From contig JAMYWO010000004.1 of the NCBI GenBank assembly GCA_024220525.1, forward strand, positions 38,226 through 62,989: DNA of 24,764 nt, in the 5' to 3' direction. Below are positions 8,614-19,664 of the stretch, piece by piece. Every line of letters begins with the position of its first letter. The first letter of the stretch is position 1. The notes under the pieces are model-generated. The model saw only the letters and a program-made list of their open reading frames with translations. It did no database searches and was not told the origin of the DNA. The stretch comes from Cochliopodium minus. Its lineage: Eukaryota; Discosea; Himatismenida; Cochliopodiidae. The translations under genes and the position numbers were made by a program.

Positions 8614-11071
8614 ATGTCAGAAATTAAGAATTATAGACCACAATGTTTCATATGTAAAGATTATTTCAAACAAGAATGGATATTGGAAGATCATTTGATG
8701 AATTGGCATGGCATATCGCATAGAGCATTAAAAATACAAAATACTAATATACCAAAGCAAAATACAGAAGATTCATCAATAAATGTTAAAGAATGGAAAG
8801 AGAAATTCCATTTGAGAAAACAATCAAGTGTCATCTCACTCAAAAAGGAGAATTATGTGGAGAATAAAGAACAAAAGAAAAAATCAAACAAAAAGGAATT
8901 GGGGATAAAGCCAAGATATGACAAGATCGATCTAAATATAAGAGCCGAAACAGAAATTATAGATTTGGATGAAAATAATAAAGTTCAAAAGATAGATCAA
9001 AATAAACATAATGATAAATTAAGTGAAAAAAAGGCTCCATTGATTACCATACAACATTCAACATCCAATCCAGAAACACTAAAAAATAATAAAAGCAATT
9101 TAGATCCAAACAATAATAATGATAAAGCAAAGAAAGGAGAGAATAATGAAGAAGGTTATTCATTGATTAGAAAATTCTTCTCCTTTTTTATTCCTTCATT
9201 GAATGAGGACAACAACATAAAAGTTCAAAAGAAGCAAGAATGGGTGTTGATATTGGAAGAGGGAGTGATAGCAAAGGGATTCCGTGATAAATCCAGATAC
9301 AAGATAAATAAAAATGAACATAGCTGGGATGATCTTGATCTGCCTTTATCCAAAGAGATTCCTGATCATATTGACTATAAAAAAGCTTCAATACAATTAA
9401 AGGAAAAAATAAGGGAAGGGATACCATATTTCAACAAGAGGGAGATATGGATCTTGATATCTGGAACAAGTGATTTTCTATCTAGCACAATATCAGAAAG
9501 GAAATTCGCATTTGCATTCGAGAACACATTTGGAGATTATATGCCCCAAAAACATTTTGTAATACCTCTCTTCTGTGGAGAATTTGATCCTGAAAAGTTT
9601 TGTTTGACAGAAGAAGGTGTAGAAGCAGCAAAAAGAGTTTTGTGCATGCTTACATCCAATCATCCTAACTTTAACTACGTCCCTCAGTTGCCTGATCTTG
9701 TCTGCCTCTTTCTTCACTTTTTGTCGGAGGAGGAAACATACTTTATGTGCAGTCTTTCTTTGAGCAACCAGAACAATTTATATCTTTTCAAATCAAAGGA
9801 CAAAGCTGTTGCGTTTAGAGAAACACTCAAAGACTTGATACATTACAATATGCCAAAAATAGAAATAAGTAATTTAGCTTCATTTTAATTATATTTATTT
9901 AATTTTTTCTTTTTGTAATTTATTCAATTTTTCTTTCACTTCTTTAGAAATGGAAAACTTGGGAATACAAATAATTGACTTTGCAAAGGATTGGTTCACG
10001 AGATTGTTTCCAACTTTGCCTCTTACTACCAGAATGAGAATATTGGACTGTTATTTGAACGAGGGAAGATTGGTTCTTATGAGAATCGCTCTTTCAATAA
10101 TTTCTTTGTGTTCACATCTTTTAATGAGCGAAACAACCAAAGAAGGATTCTTGGAAACATTAAGTAATACCATGGAAAAATGTGAAGATGCAGGTAAAAA
10201 ATATTTTTAAAAACTATTTACAAAAATAATTAATTTTCTTTTTAAAAGATACCTTGTTAAAAGTTGCTTATGCTTTCACAGCAAGAACTTTTAATGAAAA
10301 AGAATTAACAAAGTTAATTTCTCACAAAAAAGATCTTAAAGTGTCCATCCCCACTCTCCAGATTTACAGAAGACCTAAAATAGAAACAAAAAGTAGTATT
10401 GTTGGTGACGATTACTTTGAATGTATATGGAATTTTTTGCCTCCAAGACTCAAAATTAAAAATCCTTCTTTAATTTATTGTAGCACAGTTGATGGAAATG
10501 GATGGTCAACGTAAAAAATTTTGAAATTTTTTTTATTATTTTTTTTTTTTGAATAATTTATTTTCTGAAATGGAAATAGATTCAAATCAAAGCTGATTTA
10601 TCAGTTCCCTCTTTTCATTTTAGTACAAACAAGAACTAAGAGTTTAGTAGGAAATGAAGAACTAAGACACGTGTTTGGAGCTGTTTTACTTCAACAATTT
10701 CAAGAAGAAAAATATAGTAATCCAAAAATTTTCAATTTAAAATTTCTTTATCAAAAAAAAAAACAAATTAATTTTTCTTTTTTAAAAAATAAATAGTTTC
10801 AAATGACAGAGAAGCATTTTTATTCTCTCTTATCCCTCAACCAAAAAAATATGATTGGTATACCAACCACAATGAAGATAATGATGTTGCTGCAGTTTTG
10901 GATATCGATTTTTTCGGTGTAGGTATTGGTGGCAAGGGTTATGGTATTGTCATTGAAAAAAATTTGGTTGATGGAGCTTCCCACAGATGCGAAACTTTTG
11001 ATAATGATCCTCTCAATGGTGAGGAAGAGAAATTTGAAATACAATGTATTGAAATATACCGTTTGTTATAA
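8614..11071 (+). CDS. C2H2 zinc finger-TBC-TLD protein, TBC1D24/Skywalker type (724 aa)
   Basis: Exons: 8614-9868, 9948-10193, 10249-10510, 10580-10716 and 10797-11071; the frame closes exactly (725 codons). Residues 11-32 form a C-x2-C-x12-H-x4-H zinc finger. A low-complexity Lys/Asn linker runs to about residue 165. A TBC domain follows (about 260-500): IREGIPYFNKREIW, NYVPQLPDLVCLFLHFLSEE, then WFTRLFPTLPLTTRMRILD. The TLD domain (about 560-724) has WNFLPPRLK, HVFGAVLLQQF, EAFLFSLIPQP and CETFDNDPL near the C-terminus, aligning well with human TBC1D24 from memory. TBC1D24/Skywalker proteins act at synaptic or endosomal membranes and bind phosphoinositides and Rab/ARF GTPases. The catalytic Arg and Gln fingers (IxxDxxR, YxQ) are not seen, as in TBC1D24 itself, so Rab-GAP catalysis is doubtful. 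The zinc finger is an unusual addition. Confidence 0.88.
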
Positions 11072-11223
11072 AAATAAAAGCACTATATATTATTAATTTT
11101 GGATTCATTTTCAAACAAATACTTTTTATCGACATTTTTTTTTTTTGGCGCTCTTTTGAATTTTGTTCATAACGATTTATTTAATTTCAAACTGTAAAAA
11201 AAAAAAAAAAAAAATTAAAAGAG
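11072..11223 (+). promoter_or_regulatory. Short spacer upstream of KNL1
   Basis: Only 152 bp lie between the TBC-TLD stop codon and the KNL1 start, so terminator and promoter must share it. It ends in a 19-nt poly-A run directly before AAAAGAG-ATG. No clear TATA box is seen. Confidence 0.4.
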
Positions 11224-14200
11224 ATGAGTGATGTGGGCAGCAACAAAACAAGGCTGAAAAGAAGAAAATCAATTTTGAAAGCTGAATCAATTTATGGAAA
11301 TGAAGAGAATGAAAATAACAGAAAATCAACAAACAAAAGAGTGAGTTTTGCAAGAGCAGATCAATTGGAAGAAGTGAAAACTTTCATTAAAGATAAAAAC
11401 ACAAAGAAGAAATCAATCAAATCTAATTTAAAATCAACAAACAAACCAAGATTATCATTGCAAGGAATTTTCCAAGGAGATAATAACACAAATATGAATT
11501 TATTTGAACCTCCACCGTAATATTAATTTTGATTACTTTATAAATTCAACATATGAAAACTTTAAATTCCTTATCTTCATTAACGTAAACTTTATAATAG
11601 AATTGAGAAATATCTTGATGAAGATCCATTGGATACATCTTTATTTAAGAATTTTGAAGAAAGCAACAATAACAGAAAGAAAAAAAAAAAATTGAAGATA
11701 AATGAAGAGGAGCAAGAAAAGAATGATTATGATGCTATAATGCCAGATGAGAATAAAGAGAATATGGATGTTTTCGATTTTGGCAAGTATTTGGCAGATG
11801 ATATACATAATTATCCTTTAGTTGTGAATGATTGTGAGGATCCATTCTTTGGCAACAAGCAGATTTTTGAGAACATGAATAATTTGGCAAATGCAAGCGT
11901 GAAGAAAATGAACGAATTCTTGGAGAAGGATAAGGACATTTCTTTGTTCAATTTCGAGGATCCTAAGAATATGAATCTTTCTTTGAATGGAACCAACTTG
12001 TTCAATAATACAAGGGAGATGAATGAAGATATGGAAATGACAAGAACCAATGAGAACATGAATACCACAAAGTTACAAGATAAGACGATGGCATATAACA
12101 ACGATATGAGTCTTACTGGAAATTACAACAATATGATAAACAAAACCATTTTGGGTGATAGAACNNNNNNNNNNNNNNNNNNNNNNNNNNNNNNNNNNNN
12201 NNNNNNNNNNNNNNNNNNNNNNNNNNNNNNNNNNNNNNNNNNNNNNNNNNNNNNNNNNNNNNNNACAATGACATGCGATAACGATATGGAGATCACTGGG
12301 AATGAAGATAATTATCTCAATCAGACAAAAGCAACAGATGAATCAATGAACATATCTGTGATGAATACCACCACCAAGAATAGAGAATCGATCGGAAATT
12401 TTTTTACTGGGGATTTCAATGATTCCAACTTCAATAACCTCATCAAAGAGAGTAAGAAAGAAAATATGGATGACTCTGATGAATATACTCGCAGGGTTAA
12501 TGAAGAGATGGAATTGACCGGAAAAATCAATAACAGAAGAGATAGTCTCAATTACACAGTAATAATGAAGAATAAGAATGCGCATTTCCTCGATGAAACG
12601 ATGAATTCATCCAATGAAAACAATACAGATACAACGGGAAAGATCAATGAGATACTAAAGAGACATGATATGAATGATACCAGCGATACAAACGAGCTCA
12701 TCGAATTTACCAAGCAGATCAATCTGATCCAAGAAAGGAATCACAATCGTACAAGCAACCAGAACAAAACTATGGCGTTCGATGAGAGTATGAACATCAC
12801 TGGTGCAAACAACAACGATAACAACGATGATACAGAAGAAGAACAAACTGAAATTTTGGATTTGGACATCAAAAGTTATTCTAAACCAAAGAACGATGAT
12901 GGAGTCAAAGAGAATAAAAGTTTTAACATCACACAAAACAGAACGACCGCTTTTGATGAGGATATGAGCATGGTAGATATGGACGAGAGCAACAGGACCG
13001 TTCCTATTGAGAATACTGGAACGTTCAACCAGACTTTGAATAGAACCAAGGCTATGAATGAAGATATGGAGGTGAGCGAAACAACTCGTGATCTCACACA
13101 GATTGTTGAAGATAACGATACAAGAAATCTCGGAAATTTGAAGAGAATCAGCACTAACGACATCGATTTCGATAAGTATGATGAGCTTTTCAAGAAATCT
13201 CTCGAGAATGAGAACAACACTGAAAAGATCAGTGATGAGGAAATCACTCCCACTCAGGTGATCACCCAGAGCGATTGTGAATCTACCATAAAGGTCGAGG
13301 ATATCATCAGGAGGGAAGAGGCCGAAGAGAAAATAAAGGGTAGAAGGGGCAGGTTCGGAAATCTCAGGGATTCCATCTCCCATTTAAAGATTAACAAGGA
13401 GAACATCAACATTGAAAACTTTAACAACTCTTACTCTTCAGAAGATACTACTGTGATAAGAAATGAGCTCACCATCAAGATTGTCAACAATGCTAATGAA
13501 TCCCGCACTCCCGTAGAAAACACAACACCCTTGACTACACGATTATCCGATACAAAGAAGAAGAGAAAGGTGGATGAACCTCAGCCTGTCAAACCTTTGA
13601 CCAGAAGCGATTCCCTTTATGTCAACAAGTTGTTGAACAATTTGGAGAACTCCATCCATCAAAACAACATCGATGATACTACCAACACCATCGATGTCAA
13701 CCAGATCAAGTTTGGAAATTTTAACATCAACGAGTTTTTGGATGCCATCAACTTCAATTTCATGATCGAGAACAATATCAACGAAGATATCAGCATCTTT
13801 AGAAACAGTTCCGACAATCACAATCTATCAATTGATCAAAAGTTGATACAGGTGATTTATGGCATCGATGAGTTTTCTGTCATCGAGGAAACTTGCAAGA
13901 GATTGATTAAAGAGAGTCAGAACCTCAGAAACAAGATCAATAAAATGGCGGAAGAGATTTCCCTCAAAAATCCGAGCATCATATCCAATTACTTTCGAAC
14001 AAGCACCAAACAACAGTTCAAGATCAAAAACATGTTGGAGACATTACGTAGCAAATGCAATTTGGAAGCAGAGTTTATGTGGTTCAACGATTTCAAGCTA
14101 TCCATCGAGAAGATCCTCACCAAGAGATTGAAAGAGAATGTTGACAAGCTCAATCAAGATCTCCAAACCTTTCAAAACCAATCTCCCATCAAATCTTTAA

Positions 14201-14886
14201 TGGAGAAGAAGAATCAGCTTTTGGAGAAGGAATCTCACTTAGATCAGGAGATCTACCATTTGAAAAACGATAAGAAAGATAAATCTAGCTCAGAGAAGAT
14301 GAGGGAGCTTCAATCCAAGATCAAAAACTTATCTAGCTTGTCCAACTTTGAAATTGTGAAGGGATCTTCTCACAACTTGCTCGTAAACTTGAATGGATGC
14401 TATCTAATCTTGATCTCCTTCACCCAATCCAACAACTACAAGTATACCATCACCTACGAATCATCTTCCGAAACCTCCGACAACATCCACATGCTCCTCC
14501 TTCCCATTCTCTTCGACAACAATCTCCATCAAGAGAGATATGCTTCTTCATATGATGAGATCCTCACCTTTATGCAACAGATCGAGCTCAAAGCATCGAG
14601 ATTCAAACTTTTGTTCAGGGAAATCAATTCTCTCAGCGTAACTAACACCTTAAACCTCCGCGACAATAAGCTGGAAGTCTTCTTCGAATACGATGATCGC
14701 AGAATCATCTTCTCCTTGCTCTTTGATCTCTCCTCCTGCCCCAACTACCCTTACGGCTCCTTAGAAAGCAAAATCAATCAATATGTCGGCAAGATCAACC
14801 AAGATAAAATCTCTCACCTCAAAGTCAAGCCATCTTTCGGAAGATTGACTAATCTATGCAACCTTATACAAAATTTGCAGTTTTAA
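11224..14886 (+). CDS. KNL1: Kinetochore scaffold KNL1/Spc105 (about 1192 aa, with assembly gap)
   Basis: KNL1 links microtubule attachment to the spindle checkpoint: phosphorylated MELT repeats recruit Bub3-Bub1, and the N-terminal SILK and RVSF motifs recruit phosphatase PP1. Here RRKSILK lies at residues 13-19 and KRVSF at 38-42, the canonical order and spacing. Two exons, 11224-11516 and 11601-14886, join in phase 2 over an 84-bp GT-AG intron. MELT-like units run through the first half, including a perfect MELTG. An SV40-type nuclear signal KKKRKV lies at 13555-13572. A short Spc7-like motif (ININEFLDAINF) precedes a long coiled coil (about 13840-14340), then a C-terminal RWD-like region to the stop. 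The length is between yeast Spc105 (917) and human KNL1 (over 2300). Codon use is less AT-rich in the C-terminal half. A 100-N gap breaks the MELT array. Confidence 0.93.
12013..13080 (+). repeat. MELT-like repeat array in KNL1
   Basis: Repeated units follow a pattern of Thr-x-Phe/Tyr/Ala, two to three acidic residues, then M-[E/S/N]-[I/L/M]-[T/S]-G. Readable units: EDMEMT, TMAYNNDMSLTG, TMTCDNDMEITG, ATDESMNIS, NEEMELTG, TMAFDESMNITG, TTAFDEDMSMV and AMNEDMEVS. Some are diverged. The upstream T-x-Ala/Phe/Tyr element corresponds to the TxOmega motif of animal KNL1. Mps1 phosphorylates the Thr of MELT in other eukaryotes; that role is inferred here. Confidence 0.88.
12165..12264. other. Assembly gap of 100 N inside KNL1
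   Basis: Exactly 100 N, the conventional size for a gap of unknown length. The reading frame is the same on both sides if the missing length is 1 mod 3. It falls in the repeated MELT region, where short-read assembly tends to collapse, so extra repeat units may be missing. Confidence 0.98.
13555..13572 (+). other. SV40-type nuclear localisation motif KKKRKV in KNL1
   Basis: The codons spell KKKRKV, the core of the SV40 large-T nuclear signal, after a Ser/Thr-rich stretch and before DEPQPVK. The match could be a genuine nuclear import signal for a protein that must reach kinetochores. Confidence 0.75.
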
Positions 14887-14972
14887 AAAAAAATTTTGTA
14901 TTTATTAAAAAGTGTATACAATTCATATTCAATCTCCCTTTAAAATCTGTTTCTCAATTAAAAAAAAAAAAA

Positions 14973-16610
14973 ATGAAGATTGGAACCCTTTTGTTCATTA
15001 TATTTTTTCTATATTTTTCAAATTCTTTCAAATTGGATACTTCTTTCCCTCCTTCTACTAATCAGCCCATCATTGGAATATTGGGGGTGGTAAAAATCAA
15101 TCAAAGAATAAAATTTTTTATCTTTTGCTGCAGAATTTAAATTTCAATGAAAAATAGCCAATTTACGATAATCCAGGAGGATGTGATGTATTAATGGGTA
15201 AATATTATTAATATTATAAAATTATTGTTAATTAAAAAAAAAATAGAAAACTCAATGAAAGATAAGGTTAAATCAAATTTGTTTGAACAATTTTTTTCTT
15301 TACATATTTTTCAAAACGAAAGGAATCATTGATTTCCTTTCTGAAAACAAAAAAACTCAACTCGGACGTAGTTAACTCATGTTTCACAAGTTACTACGCA
15401 CAATGGTTGGAGTCTGCAGGAGCGAGAGTGGTTCCTTTGCAATACAACCTAACAGAAACTGAAATCGATTTTTTTTCCAACAGATTAAATGGGATATTAT
15501 TTACAGGTTTAAAAATATTTTTTTTTTTTTTATTATTTTTTATTTATTATTTTTTATTTTTTTTTTATTTTTGAAAGTTTTATGGATTATATTTTAAAAT
15601 TATTTATTTTTATTACTTGAATTTTTGTTTATTATTTTTTTAAAATTAAAGGTGGAGGATTGAACCTTTCTTTTAACGAAACTTATGTCAAAACTGCTCT
15701 TTCATTTTTCAACAGGGCACAAAAAAGTTTTTTTCCAATATGGGGAACATGCCAGTAAAATTTAAAAAATTAAATTAAAAATTAAAAATTAAATTAAAAA
15801 TTAAAATTAAAAATTTAAAAAATTGAAAAAATTAAAAATTAAAAATTAAAAATTTAAATTTAAAAAATTAAGAATTAAAAATTAAAAAAATTAAAATTGA
15901 AAAAATTAAAAATTAAAAAAAATTAAAAAAATTTTCCTAGAGGATACCAATTACTTTCTATTTTGGCTGCTTCTAATGTATCAGTATTGGAATCAGGTTT
16001 TGACTCAGAGGACATTTCTTTGGCTTTAGAGTTGACTAATTCTGCAAACAGCAGTTACATGTTCACTTCTTTGTCTTCTTCTGTAAAAGATATTCTCACA
16101 CACCAAAATGTTACAATGAACTTGCATCAAGGTAAAATTTTTTTTGAAATTATTTTTGATCTTTAAAAAATTTTTAAAAAAAAACACAAAGATGGGTAAA
16201 AAAAATAAATTTCCTTTTAAAAAATAAACAATTTTTATTTTTTAATTTTTAGTGTTCCTCCTGATTTTTATCAAAGCAACCAAAAGTTGTCAAATTTTTT
16301 TGATTTATTATCATTCAATAAAGATAGAAAAGGAAGAATGTTTGGATCTGCCATTGAAGCTAAATCTTATCCAATATTTGCTTCTCAATTTCACCCAGAA
16401 AGACAAGTTTTTGAGTTTAATCCTCAATTATTACATATGGATCACAGTTTTGATTCAATAAAAGCAAATCAAGCACTTGCTCAATTTTTTGTTAATGTCA
16501 CAAGATATTCCAAAAACTCTTTTGAAAATGATACTTTTGCTCAACAATTTTTTATTTACAACTTACATCCTTTTTATGTTGGAGGAAGTGAACAAATTTA
16601 TTACTTTTGA
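14973..16610 (+). CDS. GGH: Gamma-glutamyl hydrolase, secreted/lysosomal (315 aa)
   Basis: The enzyme removes gamma-linked glutamates from folate polyglutamates in lysosomes or outside the cell. Exons: 14973-15089, 15158-15197, 15372-15506, 15652-15754, 15941-16131, 16192-16195 and 16253-16610; 948 nt close in frame at a TGA. A signal peptide (MKIGTLLFIIFFLYFSNSF) starts it. Family motifs run in order: NQPIIGIL, YYAQWLESAGARVVPL, ILFTGGGLNLS, the nucleophile Cys in FPIWGTCQGYQLL (about residue 131), MNLHQDGVPPDFYQSN, and the catalytic His in QFHPE. Human GGH is 318 residues, an almost equal length. The only loose point is exon 2 (IYDNPGGCDVLM), placed by frame and splice sites. Exon 6 is 4 nt. 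The upstream spacer after KNL1 is 86 bp. Confidence 0.92.
15755..15940 (+). repeat. Low-complexity intron of TTAAAAATTAAAAA-type repeats
   Basis: Intron 4 of the hydrolase (186 bp) is made almost wholly of tandem AAATTAAAAATTAAAA-like units before ending in TTTTCCTAG. It is longer than most introns here and looks like slippage expansion. Confidence 0.8.
16192..16195 (+). other. 4-nt microexon (ATGG) in the gamma-glutamyl hydrolase
   Basis: This exon lies between introns 16132-16191 (60 bp) and 16196-16252 (57 bp), both GT-AG. Joined, it gives HQ-DG-VPPDFYQSN, matching the plant GGH segment (NHRFGISPQSFQSN from memory). Without it the flanking exons are out of frame. Confidence 0.8.
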
Positions 16611-16719
16611 TAAAAAAAAACAGAATAAAAAAAAAGTTTCGTTTAATTGAAAAAATTTGAATAAAACTGTCAAAAAATTATTTAAATTTTCTTTTTTTTT
16701 TTCCCTAATGAACATACAA

Positions 16720-19240
16720 TTATTTAGAATGATTTATGTTGTTGTTAAGAAGATGAGTAAAAGATTTCCTATTGGGTTTTTTCTCTTTGTTTTTCACTGT
16801 AAAGTTACAGTTTTCTAGTGAAGGAGAACGGTACAAAGGAGAGATAACAGTAGTCAAAGTGTAACTATGATTTAGGTGTTTCGTTGTGTTGTATTTTTTC
16901 ATCAACTCTGAGATCTTTCCATTTTTGTTTTTGCTGTTGTAATCAACAAAAAGTTCCAAAAGGCTGAGTAAGCGAACAGATGAATCACATTCTTTTTCTT
17001 TGGGATAATTCTAAAAATAAAAAAAATTCAAATAAAAAAACAAAAAAATTAAAATATCAAAGAAAAAGTAAATAAAAATGTTTTACTTTATGGGTAATAC
17101 TGCACAATTCATAATTATTCAAAACAATGAAATCGATGATTTTGGACAAAATGTGAGGCAGCGACATCAAATCAATGTTGATATAATCTTCCAAACAAGA
17201 AGGCAAACTGTTGGAAATTTTGGAAGTATTGCCTCTAACAAAAAAAAATAAAAAAATTAAAAAAAAATAAAATTAGTTTAAATTAATAAAAAAATTAAAT
17301 TTTATTAAGTTTAAATTAATAAAAAATTACTTGGGTGATTTATCTCCTAATATTAATTCTGCTTTATTTTTTCTCTTTGTTGTACCATCGAATCCCACTC
17401 CACTTATTTCGTCGTTACTTTTGTTGAGTTTGTTTTCGTTGGAAATTTCTTCACAGAAAATGTCTATTTTTTCAATGTGGTTCACAATCACTTTGTTGAT
17501 GAATGAAAGTTTATCTTCATCATCAAATCTAGTTTTGTTAACAACACACTTTATTTTTTTAATGAAAAAAAATTTCAAAATATTCAAAAAAAATTGAGAA
17601 AAATATAAATTTATTTTAAAATTTTTTTTTTACCTGGATTAATTTTGCAATTAAGCAAAATGCTTTTCTTTCTTGAAAGCTGACTTCTAAAAAGATATGC
17701 ATTATTTTTATTTTAGATTTATTTTTATTTAATTTTTATTTAGATTTATTTTTATTTATTTTAAATTTTTATTATTTTTAAATTTACCCAAATCATTAAA
17801 AATGTCCTCAGGAAAAGTCAATGCGGGAGCTAGGAACCTCAAAAAAAACAGACATCCAACAAACTTTCTATTGTGTTCTCTGTCCTTTGTATCATTCAAA
17901 TTCTCCGCGATGCTTTTTCTCAAAAAATGAAAGATATTTTTTATTCCTAAAAAAAATTAAGATAAGATTAAGAAAATTTTATTTGGTTAATTACTTTTAA
18001 AAATTAATTTATTTTTTATTACCTTCAGGTATTTCATCTTTGGATCTGAAAATATCGTTCAAAAGTTTTCCTAAGGTGGTTTTGATGATCCTTTGGTGGG
18101 AGGTGAGGAAAATATCTTCTAATTCTGGATTGTCAAAATCAATCTAAAAAATGAAAATTTTTTTTAAAAAAATTCAAAAAAAAAATTCAAAAAAAAAATT
18201 AAAATAAATTTTTTTTTCTTACTTCAAATTCTTTTGATGAATATTGTATTATATTTACAAATGGCTTCAAGAGGTTCTTTAAATACTTTTTCCCGTATAT
18301 CCTGAGTACTTCTATGAATATCTTAGAGTCAACCCCGTCCTCTCTTGAAAGAATAGTTGTTAAATAAAAAATTAATTGGAGATTTATGAAGGAAAGTTTT
18401 TATTTTACCTGAAATAATTGAAATTGTTTTTTTGTGCCTTTATTCTTATCAGAATATACTTTTTTAAAAAATTTTATTTGATCAGTTTAAATTATCATTT
18501 GAAAAAATATATTGAATAAATTTGAAGAGGGGGTTATAAAATTTGTTTATTTGATTTTATAATTAAAAGATCTTTGTAAACGAATTTCATACGTTTTATT
18601 TAAAATTCAAATCCGTAATTAAATAAAAAATAAATTAAGATTAAAGAGTATATATTGAGTTTATTTAAAGTGCTTTTTTTTACATCTTTGAGAAATTTGT
18701 GTGTGAGATTTTTGGATTCGAGATAATTGGCAATCATATTCATTAGTTCTTTGGAATCTACTTTCTCATTCAGCTCCAAAAGCAATTTGATGAGGAATAA
18801 GTTATCATCTAACAACAATTCGATCTGGGAATGCAATTTCTGAGAATTCAAAAAGATGGATCCCTCATCCTTCTGTATACTATAGGTAAATTTGCTTTTG
18901 AATCTTGGATGATTCTCTGTGATCTCGAAGAAATATCCTTCTTCTATCAATTCTTGCCCTAATTTCGATGCATCTTCCTTATCTAGCTTGTAATACTCTT
19001 TGAGGAACGTTATCAGGGATTTTCCGTTGAAACATCTTGAGAATTTCTTCTCCCCATCTTTTATCACTTTCAAGGTCAACTTTTCTTTGAGATGTTTGAT
19101 TAACAATGGTATCTATTTGGTAATAATATGAGGTTTTTCTTTAACATAAATTGAATAAATATATTAATTTGTTTAGATATCCAATTAAAACCCTATTTTT
19201 TGATTGATATTACTAAATTTGTATCCATTGTTGTCTTCAT
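16720..19240 (-). CDS. DEP-RasGAP protein (538 aa)
   Basis: Exons: 19240-19214, 19112-18684, 18458-18409, 18343-18223, 18143-18023, 17946-17788, 17686-17634, 17548-17331, 17234-17087 and 17010-16720; 1617 nt close in frame. Residues about 20-92 form a DEP domain (CFNGKSLITFLKEYYKL, ASKLGQELIEEGYFFEI, SKFTYSI), a module that tethers proteins to membranes or receptors. Residues about 105-330 form a RasGAP domain: the arginine finger sits in YFREDGVDSK (Arg 169), next GKKYLKNLLKPF, then the signature FFLRFLAPAL (Arg about 286) and LIAKLIQ. Catalysis of Ras GTP hydrolysis is therefore likely. The C-terminal 190 residues are low in recognisable domains and polar. Intron 2 is 225 bp, longer than the rest. 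The gene converges on gamma-glutamyl hydrolase with only 109 bp between stops. DEP next to RasGAP is not a combination I know from animals. Confidence 0.87.
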
Positions 19241-19664
19241 AATAAATTTTAATTGATTTTGCGCTCAATTTTATTTTTTATTTTAATTTAATCTCTTGAT
19301 TATGCAAATTAATTATTATACATAAGGAAAATTAATTTGCAAAATTATGAGAATCAGTGTAGATATCAATATTATATTTAGGATCTTTTAATTTATATTA
19401 AATGAAATTTCATATAGATTGGATTTACTAAAACATATATTAACAACTTCTTTTATGAGTCCTCCGATCCAAACAATAAATCAAAAATAGACCATAATAT
19501 TAATATTTCAGTCAGGAATAATCTACTATAATTTAATGGACATGTCCAAATATTACAACTTTGTTAGCGGATATAAAATTTTTACTAACAAAATTTGAAC
19601 TGTTGTAATATTTTTGGACATCCCTAATAATTTAAAAAAAACAATATATTCTATTTAAAAAACT
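19241..19664. other. Spacer between DEP-RasGAP and PA-7TM genes
   Basis: Both flanking genes are on the minus strand, so this spacer carries the PA-7TM 3' end and the DEP-RasGAP 5' region. It is AT-rich and non-coding in all frames. Its one clear structure is the nested inverted repeat at 19542-19621. Confidence 0.6.
19542..19621. repeat. Nested inverted repeat (hairpin of about 80 nt)
   Basis: The outer arms are ATGTCCAAATATTACAAC (19542-19559) and GTTGTAATATTTTTGGACAT (19602-19621), pairing with a two-base bulge. An inner stem, TTTGTTAG with CTAACAAA, continues it. The loop is about 17 nt. The arms are far longer than chance would give in this composition. It could be a MITE relic, a 3'-end structure for the PA-7TM transcript or a small RNA precursor. 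Confidence 0.75.

Noticed and set aside
12321-13383. Several long minus-strand ORFs opposite KNL1
   Set aside because: They mirror the KNL1 coding strand, are hydrophobic because they are antisense to Asn/Asp/Glu codons, and show no domain.
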